Positions 17,953-26,489 of a DNA stretch of 43,082 nt are shown piece by piece (within the stretch, counting starts at the first letter, position 1; every line of letters starts with the position of its first letter). Position numbers and translations under genes: made by a program. Under the pieces are notes generated by a model. That model searched no databases. It saw only the letters and a program-made list of their open reading frames with translations, and was not told the origin of the DNA. The DNA comes from Rhodospirillaceae bacterium (GTDB lineage Bacteria; Pseudomonadota; Alphaproteobacteria; MPNO01; UBA2964): NCBI GenBank assembly GCA_002712335.1, contig PATI01000051.1, positions 11,178 through 54,259 of the forward strand, written 5' to 3'.

Positions 17953-19449
17953 TTAAGATTCCGTTTCCTGTGCCCTAAGTTTTGAATTTCGATCCTGAAA
18001 CATTGGGTACATGACACATATTAATAAAATAATAAAAATAATTATTACCCCCGGCCTTAACAAAAAATCGGCTCCGAAGAGTTGTACGGATGTCCACATA
18101 TGCCGTTCTGCGATTGGGCCTAAAACCAAACCGAGTAAAAGGGGTGGTCTCGGCCAACCAGCAGCCCTCATAAAGTAGCCAATCGTCCCAAAAGCCAACA
18201 TGATCAGCACATCTTCAAAACGACTAGACGCTGCGAAGCTACCGATTACGGCCATCGCTAATATTATTGGTATCATTAATGATGGCCGTAATTTGGTTGC
18301 CATTGCTAGCTGCCTTGTAAATGCAAGACATAAAATTGAGGTAATTATTGTCCCGATAATTAACAGCCAGATCATTGAAAAAGTGAGGTGTAAATCCTTG
18401 GTAAGCATATCTCGGCCGGGGGTTACCCCAACAATTATCAAACCTCCAAAAATCAATGCCAGAGTACTAGAGCCTGGAATACCAAAGGCCAGTGTAGGGA
18501 TTAAAGATCCTCCCTCTTTGGCATTTGTTGCAGCGTCAACAGCTATGACACCTCTTACATCACCCTTACCAAATGTCTCTCGGGCACCAGGGCAGGTTTG
18601 TTTTGCACTGCCATATGCAAACCAATCAGCGACGGCTGAACCTAGGCCAGGGATAATGCCAACCCAAACACCTATGAGACTGCTCCGAATAACTAGCCAA
18701 TAGTGAATAAACGCGTCTTTGACACCTTGCTTGCGGCCTTTGCCTAGATCCCCTAGAGGCATATCTGAGATACCTGTTCCCTTCACCGCCATGTATATCA
18801 GCTCTGGAATAGCGAAAAGTCCAATTGTAACGGGAACTAATTTAAATCCATCAATAAGGAATATCTGATCAAAAGTAAAACGGTGGAGACCGGTAATCAC
18901 ATGGACGCCTGCCATGGAAATAACGAGTCCAATGCCACCGGCAATGATTCCTTTTACCGGAGCTTTGCCACTAAGAGCTCCTACCATTGCAATTCCAACC
19001 ATTACCAGCATGAAGAATTCCGGAGGACCTAATAAAAGTACGAGTGGTCTAAGAACTGGAATTGCTATCAGCAATACCATAGCGCCTATAATGCCACCAA
19101 TAGCCGAAGAGGTGAAAGCGGCTGCAAGTGCACGAGCTGCCTCACCATTTTTCGCCATTGGGTATCCGTCCATAATTGTTGCTTGCGAACCTCCACCCCC
19201 CGGAACGGAAAATAAAATTGATGTAATAGAATTCGCGGTATTACTAACCGCCCAGACGCTCATGATTAGACAAATGGCTTCGAACTGATTTAGGACAAAA
19301 GCGACGGGAAGGAGCAGTGCTATGGCAGTTTTGCTGCCAATGCCCGGCATTGCGACTAAAGTGGAACTGATGATAATGCCGACCATCATCAGAAGAAAAG
19401 CTTTCCACTGAATTATACCAACCAAGCCGGCTATTGCAGCATCAATCAT
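17953..19449 (-). CDS. tctA: TctA-type large membrane subunit of tripartite tricarboxylate transporter
   Basis: A 498-residue polytopic permease with about eleven to twelve hydrophobic segments. It matches the TctA family in length and motifs: an early PGIGSKTAIALLLP segment (about 34-47), the mirrored GIIPGLGSAVADW (about 261-273), and KEGGSLIPTLAFGIPGS with its small-residue-rich re-entrant loop. TctA forms the translocation path of TTT transporters. There is little ribosome-site signal upstream. It follows tctC after a 62-base gap holding a perfect hairpin and is followed one base later by tctB. It may serve all three TctC proteins in the window. Confidence 0.95.
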   Translation of the reverse strand: MIDAAIAGLVGIIQWKAFLLMMVGIIISSTLVAMPGIGSKTAIALLLPVAFVLNQFEAICLIMSVWAVSNTANSITSILFSVPGGGGSQATIMDGYPMAKNGEAARALAAAFTSSAIGGIIGAMVLLIAIPVLRPLVLLLGPPEFFMLVMVGIAMVGALSGKAPVKGIIAGGIGLVISMAGVHVITGLHRFTFDQIFLIDGFKLVPVTIGLFAIPELIYMAVKGTGISDMPLGDLGKGRKQGVKDAFIHYWLVIRSSLIGVWVGIIPGLGSAVADWFAYGSAKQTCPGARETFGKGDVRGVIAVDAATNAKEGGSLIPTLAFGIPGSSTLALIFGGLIIVGVTPGRDMLTKDLHLTFSMIWLLIIGTIITSILCLAFTRQLAMATKLRPSLMIPIILAMAVIGSFAASSRFEDVLIMLAFGTIGYFMRAAGWPRPPLLLGLVLGPIAERHMWTSVQLFGADFLLRPGVIIIFIILLICVMYPMFQDRNSKLRAQETES

Positions 19450-19465
19450 TTTTTTAAACTTATGA

Positions 19466-19503
19466 TTTTATTGGGTAGCCTGATAAATGGCTACCCAATA
19501 AAA
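19466..19503. other. Perfect 15-bp intercistronic hairpin between tctC and tctA
   Basis: TTTTATTGGGTAGCC (19466-19480) pairs exactly with 19489-19503 around an 8-base loop. It lies just after the tctC stop on the transcribed minus strand. No T run follows on either strand beyond the A/T pairs of the stem base, so it is not a classical terminator. A leaky terminator or a 3'-end stabiliser that keeps tctC expression above tctAB, as in other binding-protein operons, is likely. Confidence 0.75.
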
Positions 19504-19511
19504 GAAACCAG

Positions 19512-20747
19512 CTATTTACACTTAATGTACTTTGCTTCACCACCAGCACCAGGAAATTTGAATTTACAGGTCATACCTACTTTTAACTTCTTACGTTTGA
19601 CCTTCTCTCCCTTAATCATAACTTTGGTGCGTTTACCTGAGACTTTAACCTTTATTTCATTTCCTTTGTGAACGAAATAAATGCGTTTGCCCTTTTTCTT
19701 GATCTTGGTTATCTGAGTGGTGTGCTTTACATATTTCTTCTTTGCACCTGCTTTGTAGAGCGCGATAACCTTATCCGAGGCCCCTAAAATACTAGCATTA
19801 ATTTTTTCCATTAATGCAGGGGCGGTCCAAGCGATATTTCTCTTGGCTCTTTTTGCTTCTTTAAGAAGATCTTTGTCACTCAACGCTGCTTTAAATGCAG
19901 AACGAAGGATTTTTAGACGATCTGCGGGTACGCCACTAGTCGTAAAAAACGGTCTTCCTGCCGCTAAAGGTGCTCCGAGAAGAGCAGCAAGAGCCTTACC
20001 CTGTTCAGATAATAATTCACCCATATGTGGAACTTTTAAGGCAGGGTGTGGTGCCCCATTATAAAGAATAGGTATCAAGCCTAATTCCTTGATAGCCTTT
20101 CTTGTACTTTCATAGCTGTTAGCTGTTCCATGTACGTCGCCACGCTCGATAGCGAGAAAACGATTTTGTCCACCACTAAATCCGGAAATTATTTTTACAT
20201 TAAACCCATCTAGTTTTAACAACGCTGGGTATTGATATGACCCTGCACCCGGTCCGGTTGCGGCAAAACGTATTGTTTTTTTTGAGTTCTTTAACTGCTG
20301 ATAAGTTTGAACGGGTTGATTCTTACCCATTACAATTAGAAATGTTGATGACGCAGCACTACCTAAGGCACTCAGCTTTTTGATGTCATATTTCACACCA
20401 ACTGCCTTTGTCCGCTGAGATAATGCAAGTTCTCTGGTGAGAATGGCTACTTCCGTTCCGTCTTTCTTTGCACGGTTGGCCATGTAATTAGCTGCAACAA
20501 TTCCACCTGCGCCGGGCATATTAATAACAATCATCTTTGGATTGCCCGCGATATATTTAGGCATATGCCTAGCTAGCAAACGCCCGTAAAAATCGTATCC
20601 GCCTCCAGGAGCTGAGCGGACTATCATTTTAATTTTTTTACCTTTGTAAAATCCGTCAGCATTTGCTGGTTGTGCGTTTATACCGCTCCACGCAGCTATT
20701 CCTGCTAAAAGACTTCCTGCCATCACTGACATTGAAAATTTCTTCAT
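19512..20747 (-). CDS. tctC: TctC/Bug-type carboxylate-binding protein with extra C-terminal basic domain
   Basis: A 411-residue periplasmic binding protein whose first 340 residues form a standard TctC: signal peptide 1-30 (cleavage after QPANA), FYKGKKIKMIV (33-43), APGGGYD (46-52) and NMPGAGG (76-82). Residues about 341-411 are an extra Lys-rich, beta-patterned domain with repeated short hydrophobic strands and two cysteines, Cys394 in GMTCKF and Cys410 in YIKCK, which may form a disulphide. TctC proteins normally end near residue 325, so this is a C-terminal fusion. The start has GGGAGG at good spacing. It is the first gene of tctC-tctA-tctB. The domain's role, such as ligand, metal or anionic-surface binding, is unknown. 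Confidence 0.9.
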   Translation of the reverse strand: MKKFSMSVMAGSLLAGIAAWSGINAQPANADGFYKGKKIKMIVRSAPGGGYDFYGRLLARHMPKYIAGNPKMIVINMPGAGGIVAANYMANRAKKDGTEVAILTRELALSQRTKAVGVKYDIKKLSALGSAASSTFLIVMGKNQPVQTYQQLKNSKKTIRFAATGPGAGSYQYPALLKLDGFNVKIISGFSGGQNRFLAIERGDVHGTANSYESTRKAIKELGLIPILYNGAPHPALKVPHMGELLSEQGKALAALLGAPLAAGRPFFTTSGVPADRLKILRSAFKAALSDKDLLKEAKRAKRNIAWTAPALMEKINASILGASDKVIALYKAGAKKKYVKHTTQITKIKKKGKRIYFVHKGNEIKVKVSGKRTKVMIKGEKVKRKKLKVGMTCKFKFPGAGGEAKYIKCK

Positions 20748-21072
20748 TAATTGGCCTCCCTATCGGTAGTGATCAAAATTCCATCGTGACGCTATAGAAT
20801 GATACGCTATTTATCAATAACGTTAAGTTTGATTAATTCTGACATTTTTTGTTGCATTTTTTCCTGCGCGCCCACCGCCAATGACAATAACGTCGAATAT
20901 CAGAGTCTTTTCTTTAGACAAAATTATCTCCTCCAAACTAGGATGGCTGCTAACGAAATTTATTTTTGTCTATGTCTACGTGCCAAGTTGGCAAAATACT
21001 CTCTACCGTGTTCTACAAGTCTAAGTTAGCGTATATATAAATTTTATTTTTTGACTATGAAAAGGGTATCAA
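20748..21072. other. 325-base divergent intergenic region
   Basis: This separates tctC (-) from the amidohydrolase gene (+) and must contain both promoters. A 76-codon frame at 20799-21029 looks non-coding: odd composition and no ribosome site. The clearest element is the near-palindrome at 20981-20993. I cannot pick a trustworthy -35/-10 pair on either strand. Confidence 0.4.
20981..20993. promoter_or_regulatory. Symmetric operator-like site TGCCAA-G-TTGGCA
   Basis: Six-base arms pair perfectly around one central base. It lies 80 bases upstream of the amidohydrolase start, in the divergent promoter region shared with tctCAB. G+C-containing symmetry in an A+T-rich spacer makes it more credible than the other palindromes here. 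The binding regulator is not encoded in the window. Confidence 0.4.
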
Positions 21073-22068
21073 ATGAAGATTGATGTTTTCAACCATGTCT
21101 TTCCAAATGAATTCTTTGAGGCTGCTGAAAAACTCATGCCTGTCCGTTCTGTTAAACGTTGGAAGTCAATGGAAGAACTGTATGATATGAACGCTAGAAT
21201 GAAAGTGATCGACAAATTTGATGATTATCAGCAGATCATTTCTATTTCCCAGCCTCCGCTGGACATGATTGCCGGCCCAGGAGACTCACCGGAGTTGGCT
21301 CGCGTAGCAAACGATGGCATGGCTCGGATATGTAAAACATACTCTGATCGTATGCCTTGGTTTATTGCTGCACTGCCTATGAATAATACTGATGAAGCTA
21401 TTAAAGAGGTTGATCGAGTTCTTGATGAGCATGGCGCCGTCGGATTTCAAATACATTCAAATGTTAATGGAAAACCATTAGATGCTCCTGAGTTTCGTGA
21501 TATTTTTGCAAAGATAGCGGAGCGTGGTAAGTGTGTATGGCTTCACCCCACCCGACCAGCTAATCACGCAGATTATTTGACTGAGGACCAGTCACATTAT
21601 GAAATATTTTGGGGCATCGGCTGGGCCTATGAAACAACAGCAGCTATGTGTCGTATGGTTTGTTCGGGTATGTTTGATGAAATTTCAGGTTTCCGTGTTA
21701 TGGCTCATCATTGGGGCGCATATATACCCCACGCGGAAGGACGAATGCCTCTTTGGGAGGCAAGGAATGCAACATCCACAGCGGATGGGAGTTCCTTCGC
21801 AGATAATCTTGAAAAGCCTATGCTTGATTATTTCAAAATGTTTTATGGAGACACAGCAATGTTTGGAGCAAAAGCACAAAGCCAAGCCGGATTTGATTTT
21901 TTTGGTGCTGAGAGCTCCTTTTTTGCTACGGATGCGCCTTATGACCTCAACGGAGGAGAAGATAATATTCGGGATACAATAGATGTAATCGAAAGCCTGA
22001 ATTGCTCGGAGGATGATCGTCAATCAATGTACGAATTCAATACACGAAAATTAATTCTTGGCAGTTGA
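21073..22068 (+). CDS. Amidohydrolase-superfamily decarboxylase (ACMSD / 2-hydroxyaromatic type)
   Basis: A 331-residue TIM-barrel amidohydrolase resembling the ACMSD-like subgroup, which contains non-oxidative decarboxylases and some hydrolases. Metal and active-site residues seen are His8, His158 in WLHPT, His212/213 in MAHHWG and Asp287 in TDAPYD. The usual N-terminal HxH is FNH here (Phe6-Asn7-His8), so the first metal-ligand histidine is missing; several decarboxylases of this group also deviate at that position. The start ATG has no strong ribosome site apart from AAAAGGG upstream. The next gene begins at the base after its stop, so the two are coupled. A C-C lyase role on a ring-cleavage or aromatic acid is likely but not certain. 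Confidence 0.83.
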   Translation: MKIDVFNHVFPNEFFEAAEKLMPVRSVKRWKSMEELYDMNARMKVIDKFDDYQQIISISQPPLDMIAGPGDSPELARVANDGMARICKTYSDRMPWFIAALPMNNTDEAIKEVDRVLDEHGAVGFQIHSNVNGKPLDAPEFRDIFAKIAERGKCVWLHPTRPANHADYLTEDQSHYEIFWGIGWAYETTAAMCRMVCSGMFDEISGFRVMAHHWGAYIPHAEGRMPLWEARNATSTADGSSFADNLEKPMLDYFKMFYGDTAMFGAKAQSQAGFDFFGAESSFFATDAPYDLNGGEDNIRDTIDVIESLNCSEDDRQSMYEFNTRKLILGS

Positions 22069-22797
22069 ATGGAAGAATTATTTTCAGTTATTCCTCGTGC
22101 CCGGTTGGGATTTATTATTCCCTCGTCAAACAGAATGGTTGAACCACAACTACAAGAATACTGTCCAAAAGATGTGATTCCCCATTTCAACAGAATTGGA
22201 ATGACCAACCGACACAGGGCTCCCCTGGAAGACCTTTTGCCTAGAATTCTTTTAGCAGCGGAACTCCTTGGCGACTCCAAGTGCGATGTTACTGTTTTGC
22301 AATGCACAGGCACCTCTATGTCCGGCGGAATTGAAAAGGAGAAGGAAGTCATATCTGCAATTGAGCGGGTTACCGGCAAGCCGGCTGCGTCTACGGCTTC
22401 CTCCCTAATGGATGCCTTCGATGCATTAGGTGTTAAGCGACTAGTGTTCATTTCGGAAACACTGCAAGAAGGCCATGATAAAAAGATGGATTTCCTTAAA
22501 GAGGCTGGCTTGGAGATTGTCTCTGATAAGGCGATGGGACTGGCAGGAAGTGATGTTTATTGTAGTACTCCATCCTCATATTGGTATGAAAATGTAAAGG
22601 CGCTACGCAATGACCAAGCTGAAGCATATTTCGTAAGTTGTGCAAATATACACAGTATCAATATTATTGAAGATCTCGAAGATGTATTAGATCGGCCAGT
22701 GATTACAAGTAACCAGTCGGCGTTGTGGTCAGCACTTAGAATCGCCGGAGTAAAGGATGATATTTCTTCCTTGGGGAGACTATTTCAGTGCAGGTGA
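22069..22797 (+). CDS. Maleate cis-trans isomerase / Asp-Glu racemase family protein
   Basis: A 242-residue protein of the maleate isomerase and arylmalonate decarboxylase branch. The two catalytic cysteines are Cys79 in VLQCTGTSMSGG and Cys191 in FVSCANIHS, with the family's VITSNQSALWSALR segment at 211-224. Both cysteines fit isomerase or racemase chemistry rather than single-cysteine decarboxylation. The ATG follows the amidohydrolase stop with no spacer (TGA-ATG). The protein ends six bases from the convergent NMT1-like gene. In N-heteroaromatic pathways this enzyme turns maleate into fumarate, but the actual substrate here is unknown. Confidence 0.85.
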   Translation: MEELFSVIPRARLGFIIPSSNRMVEPQLQEYCPKDVIPHFNRIGMTNRHRAPLEDLLPRILLAAELLGDSKCDVTVLQCTGTSMSGGIEKEKEVISAIERVTGKPAASTASSLMDAFDALGVKRLVFISETLQEGHDKKMDFLKEAGLEIVSDKAMGLAGSDVYCSTPSSYWYENVKALRNDQAEAYFVSCANIHSINIIEDLEDVLDRPVITSNQSALWSALRIAGVKDDISSLGRLFQCR

Positions 22798-22803
22798 ATC
22801 ACC

Positions 22804-23769
22804 CTATGACGGACAGTCTTCGCCGGGAATGGTACCAAGAATTTCTAAAGCATCTGCAACAAAGTTCTCTGCAATTAATTCTTCACGGGTGACTTTATCC
22901 AGATCTGGGTTGAGTTTATAAAATAAAGACATCTCATCATTCCAATGTTCGCGAGTAAGTTCCCCATTAATAGCAAAGCCGAAAGTGTCGTGTTCTTGTT
23001 GCCATATACTTTTTACTTCATCGTCAGGAACTGGGACTGTGACGTAGTTGTTATAAACCTTTTTAAAGTTATCAAAATCCTCGTGCAGCGCTCGCGAAGC
23101 TTTTATCATGCCGCGGGTCAGCCGACTTAATTCTTCTTGATGGCTCTGCTCATAGGACTCGGTTGTACTCAATACTCCGTGTGGTTGAACGGGGATTAAG
23201 TTTTTTAGGTCAGTAAACCCTAAAAGCGTGTGCAGGTTGTTGTTAGTATCGCGGTTTAACGAAATAGCTTCTTCGACTCTTATCAATGATACATCAATGC
23301 TATCCTCTAGAAGACGGCTGATTCGCTCGGGGGGAGGTCCAACCGCTTCCCACTTAATCTCTGACTCGCCAATATTTAATGCCCCCACAAGTAACCTCGC
23401 CATGTGATGGCTAAGAGCACCAAAGCCATCTAAAGCCCAGGAGCATCCTTTGAGTTGCTGGGGGTCTGTTATCCTGTTTTGCGTAACGAGATTCTGTGCC
23501 AGTCCCCGAGCCATGGAGACTATCACTCGAACCGGTTGCCTTTCAGATCGAAATTTTAAAACTGGCCCAAGTCCCCCGTACGAGACATCAACGCGGTTAT
23601 CGAGAACGGCTTGCATAGCAGCCACCCCACCGTGTACCGGTGTCCATGAAACTTCGAGCCCTTCCTCTTCCCAGCAACCAAGAAACGTTGCGGCTGCGCA
23701 GGCTAGATCGTCAACACCAAATGTTGGTCCAGATCCAGCGGCAAGTCTGATTGGAAGTTTTTTTGTCAT
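22804..23769 (-). CDS. NMT1/SsuA-like substrate-binding-fold protein without signal peptide
   Basis: A 321-residue protein with the type II periplasmic-binding fold of nitrate/sulfonate/taurine ABC receptors and THI5/NMT1 proteins: a DDLACAAATFLGCWEEEGLEV helix-strand start and a GGVAAMQAVLDNRVDVSYGG segment near residues 47-66. It begins directly with MTKKLPIRLAAGSG and has no signal peptide. A TAA stop lies in frame immediately before the ATG and GAGGAA is correctly spaced, so the start is not misplaced. It is therefore predicted cytoplasmic. No ABC permease or ATPase gene is nearby. It is the third gene after PhyH and a zinc alcohol dehydrogenase. It could be a ligand-binding or enzymatic derivative of a transport receptor. 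Confidence 0.8.
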   Translation of the reverse strand: MTKKLPIRLAAGSGPTFGVDDLACAAATFLGCWEEEGLEVSWTPVHGGVAAMQAVLDNRVDVSYGGLGPVLKFRSERQPVRVIVSMARGLAQNLVTQNRITDPQQLKGCSWALDGFGALSHHMARLLVGALNIGESEIKWEAVGPPPERISRLLEDSIDVSLIRVEEAISLNRDTNNNLHTLLGFTDLKNLIPVQPHGVLSTTESYEQSHQEELSRLTRGMIKASRALHEDFDNFKKVYNNYVTVPVPDDEVKSIWQQEHDTFGFAINGELTREHWNDEMSLFYKLNPDLDKVTREELIAENFVADALEILGTIPGEDCPS

Positions 23770-23779
23770 TTATGGTTCC

Positions 23780-24895
23780 TCATGGTGCTTGAGTTGTATC
23801 AAGATGAATGTGGATAGGCTCTTCCCCATCCTGTATTTCTCTGCCGAGAAGCTGAACGGCCTTTTCGGCTTCACCTAGGGTGTAATTATGAGTGCAAAGT
23901 TTTCCAAGTTCTTCCCACCTGTCGGTAAGTATTTCAATTGCACGCGCTGTGTCTTCCCAGTCGGAAGACAAAACCCCAAGCATTGAAATTTCATTAAAAA
24001 GTAACTTGTCACTGTAAAAATTATTTAAAGCATTATGCGTTTTTACGCCCGCCACCACAAGAGTTCCGCCCTTCTTTAACATTTCTATACCTTGGATCAG
24101 AGGTTCGGTTGAACCCATGGAAACATCAAGAACAATATCAGCCTTCCTTCCATTGGTAAGTTGTCGTACCCGCTCTACAGGGTCTTCCTTTTGAACGTTG
24201 ATTGTAGAATCTGCCCCTAGTTCTCTGGCAATTTCCAGACGATATTCGTCTGCGGCTGTTCCGGTAACAATAATTTGACCCGCTCCCATCTCTTTAGCGA
24301 CTAACGTGGCTAAAAGACCTCGCTGTCCTGGACCTTCAATAACAATTGTTTGTCCTTCTTTAAGATTGGGTCGAGCCCAGGCCCATCGAACGGCGTTGGA
24401 TAAGGGGTTATTAAGGCTCATAACATCCGTAGGAATATGATCTGGGATTTTATGCATTCGAGATTTCGGGTGCAAATAAAGGTGAGATGCATACCCGCCC
24501 CAGAGGTGTGGCTCAGTATTAAAGCCCATCCTTAATCCATACCCCATATTTGCGTCACAAAAGATTGGGCGTCCATCATGGCATGCAAGGCATTCACCAC
24601 AGGGAATAGAGGTTTCGACTACAACACGATCTCCTGCCTTAACATTCCATTTTTTTGATGCATTAACACCGACCCTGTCTACCCAGCCAAAGATTTCATG
24701 ACCCGGCGTAATCGGTAAAGTGCCGTGCGGTGTCCCAATAAAGTGTCCATCATATTGCTCGTAATCAGTGCCACATAAACCTGCAGCTTCAATTCGTAAA
24801 ATACCGTCATCTGCACCTATGTCTGGAATAGGTATTTCTCGGGTTTCGAATTTTCGCTTCTCCGTAAGCACTGCCGCATATGCTGTTTCGGTCAT
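23780..24895 (-). CDS. Zinc-dependent medium-chain alcohol/polyol dehydrogenase
   Basis: A 371-residue MDR enzyme starting at ATG 24895; an upstream frame extends into the PhyH gene and is unlikely. Catalytic zinc residues are Cys41 (GLCGTD), His66 and Glu67 (PGHE). The structural zinc loop has Cys99, 102, 105 and 113. The NAD(P) domain begins with VIEGPGQRGLLAT in place of the usual GAGPVG. Both zinc sites are complete, so an NAD(P)-linked oxidation of an alcohol or polyol is expected. It lies four bases after the PhyH gene and ten bases before the NMT1-like gene. Substrate unknown. Confidence 0.9.
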   Translation of the reverse strand: MTETAYAAVLTEKRKFETREIPIPDIGADDGILRIEAAGLCGTDYEQYDGHFIGTPHGTLPITPGHEIFGWVDRVGVNASKKWNVKAGDRVVVETSIPCGECLACHDGRPIFCDANMGYGLRMGFNTEPHLWGGYASHLYLHPKSRMHKIPDHIPTDVMSLNNPLSNAVRWAWARPNLKEGQTIVIEGPGQRGLLATLVAKEMGAGQIIVTGTAADEYRLEIARELGADSTINVQKEDPVERVRQLTNGRKADIVLDVSMGSTEPLIQGIEMLKKGGTLVVAGVKTHNALNNFYSDKLLFNEISMLGVLSSDWEDTARAIEILTDRWEELGKLCTHNYTLGEAEKAVQLLGREIQDGEEPIHIHLDTTQAP

Positions 24896-24899
24896 TACA

Positions 24900-25730
24900 C
24901 TAGCTCCGTCCGCCTGAAGCGATCTTACTCGCTGTGGAATTTGTAAACTTTGCCCTTGTATCCTCCATAAACTTAATGCAATCCGGGTCGTAGTCATAAC
25001 GCGGTTCAGGGTCTATCCCCCAATTATTGCCTATATTTTGTCCTCTGACCAGCATTGCTGTTGCACCCTTAAAGCGAGTTTCCTTCACGTGTGGAGCTAC
25101 GTAATGAATGGAAAAACCAACTCGGGGATGGTTGGCTTGATTGGGCCCGGATCCGTGAACTACGCTTTCATGATGTAGCACGACTTGTCCGGCTTTCACT
25201 TCGGCGAAGACAGCTTTTTCTTCGGGGACATCAACTACCGTTTGCCCTTGCTGAACTAAATTATGTTTATGCATTCTAATTTCGTGAACAGCGGCGGGTC
25301 CTTTATGGGTACCCGGTATATATTGAACACAGCCGGATTGAATTGTGGAGTCGTTAAAAGCAAGCCAAGCGGTCAGTGTTTCGGCTGGTTCTAAGCCATA
25401 ATAAAAGCTGTCAGTATGCCACGATACGAAACGTGGATCATTAGCTTTTTTGGTAAAAAATGAAGCACCCCAACATAAAATATTAGGACCAAGAATATCT
25501 TCGACAGCGTTTAAAAGTTTTTCATTCCTTACGACGTCGCACAGCCATGGAAAAGGCAAATGCGCTTTAATGCGGAATTTTACTTGAGGCTCGTGCCCAA
25601 GTTTGTTTTCCATGCCAACAAATTTATCATGTAGCTGTTTTGCTTCTTGCTCCGAGTAAGCCTCAACAGGGTACAAAAACCCGTCTTTATTAAACTCTTG
25701 GACTTGTTTTTTTGTAAGAGCTTTTGACAT
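24900..25730 (-). CDS. Phytanoyl-CoA dioxygenase (PhyH)-family Fe(II)/2-oxoglutarate oxygenase
   Basis: A 276-residue double-stranded beta-helix oxygenase. The iron facial triad is His105 and Asp107 (SWHTDSF) with His192 (VVHGSGPN), and Arg203 in HPRVGFS would bind 2-oxoglutarate. The length and the KDGFL N-terminal segment suit the PhyH/EctD-like family. Members hydroxylate small metabolites, phosphonates or amino-acid derivatives. The start follows AGGTTAAG. It is the first gene of a minus-strand unit with the zinc alcohol dehydrogenase, so hydroxylation followed by alcohol oxidation is a natural inferred sequence. Confidence 0.9.
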   Translation of the reverse strand: MSKALTKKQVQEFNKDGFLYPVEAYSEQEAKQLHDKFVGMENKLGHEPQVKFRIKAHLPFPWLCDVVRNEKLLNAVEDILGPNILCWGASFFTKKANDPRFVSWHTDSFYYGLEPAETLTAWLAFNDSTIQSGCVQYIPGTHKGPAAVHEIRMHKHNLVQQGQTVVDVPEEKAVFAEVKAGQVVLHHESVVHGSGPNQANHPRVGFSIHYVAPHVKETRFKGATAMLVRGQNIGNNWGIDPEPRYDYDPDCIKFMEDTRAKFTNSTASKIASGGRS

Positions 25731-25847
25731 TTTCTTAACCTGCCTTTTGTTTACTCAAGTTTATTTTCATCTAAAAAATAATAATGCTTTCAGATTAAAT
25801 ACAAAAATTATTTTCGAGTTATACTAGATTAAATAAAGGAGGACGAA

Positions 25848-26285
25848 ATGGCGAATAAAAAAGCTAAGGCTATAGGGATTAATCATGTTGTCCTCGAGGT
25901 TGGTGATCTTGATGAAGCCCTTGAATTTTATGGGAAGTTGTTTGATTTCGCCTTGAGAGGTAGAAATGAACATAACGTTTTTATAGATCTTGGTGATCAG
26001 TTTATTCAGCTTAGACTTGGCAGAACACAAGAACCTGACGGTGCAAGGCATTTCGGTTTTGTGGTTGATGATCGCAATCCGGTTAATGAGGCTTTGAAAG
26101 AGTTGGGTGTCGAGTTGCTTGAGCGGGGTATGAATTTTCGTGATCCATGGGGAAACCGCCTTGAGATAGTTCCCTACAATGAAATTCAATTTACCAAAGC
26201 ACCAAATATTTTAAGGGGAATGGGAATAGAAAATCTCGAAAAAACACCCTCAGCGATCAATGAACTTGCTGAAAAAGGTATGTAG
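25848..26285 (+). CDS. VOC-superfamily protein (glyoxalase/extradiol dioxygenase-like)
   Basis: A 145-residue vicinal-oxygen-chelate protein with two beta-alpha-beta-beta-beta modules: INHVVLEVGDLDEALEFY (11-28) and RHFGFVVDD (68-76), ending in DPWGNRLEIVPY. Candidate metal ligands are His13, His69 and the Glu of RLEI. A perfect AAAGGAGG ribosome site lies five bases before the ATG, with a TATACT box near 25820 that could be a -10 element. It diverges from PhyH and is probably monocistronic. Dioxygenase, isomerase or resistance functions all occur in this fold, so no specific role is given. Confidence 0.85.
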   Translation: MANKKAKAIGINHVVLEVGDLDEALEFYGKLFDFALRGRNEHNVFIDLGDQFIQLRLGRTQEPDGARHFGFVVDDRNPVNEALKELGVELLERGMNFRDPWGNRLEIVPYNEIQFTKAPNILRGMGIENLEKTPSAINELAEKGM

Positions 26286-26489
26286 CTTCAGAGAATGTAT
26301 TAAGTGATCTTATGAGAAAATTGAAAATTACAGACCATATTAAAATGAAATAATTAGTCTACTTACAATAGCTAAAATTTTGTATTGTGATTTTTAAGTA
26401 GGAACAGCAAGTTCTTAGATTAAAATTATTTGTTAACTTGAAAAATTATAGTTACCTTATAAGGTTCAGACTGTCTAAACGGGATTTGT

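Noticed and set aside
17952..18017. N-terminal extension of TctB
   Set aside because: It overlaps tctA; ATG 17951, one base after the tctA stop, gives the expected TctB N-terminus.
18200..18703. 167-codon open frame on the plus strand
   Set aside because: Lies wholly antisense within tctA; its Ile/Ser/Pro-rich composition is that of a shadow of a membrane-protein gene.
20799..21029. 76-codon open frame in the tctC/amidohydrolase spacer
   Set aside because: No ribosome site, cysteine-rich irregular composition, and it covers the expected promoter region.
24896..24997. N-terminal extension of the alcohol dehydrogenase
   Set aside because: It would overlap the PhyH coding end and lies upstream of the conserved N-terminus; ATG 24895 fits better.
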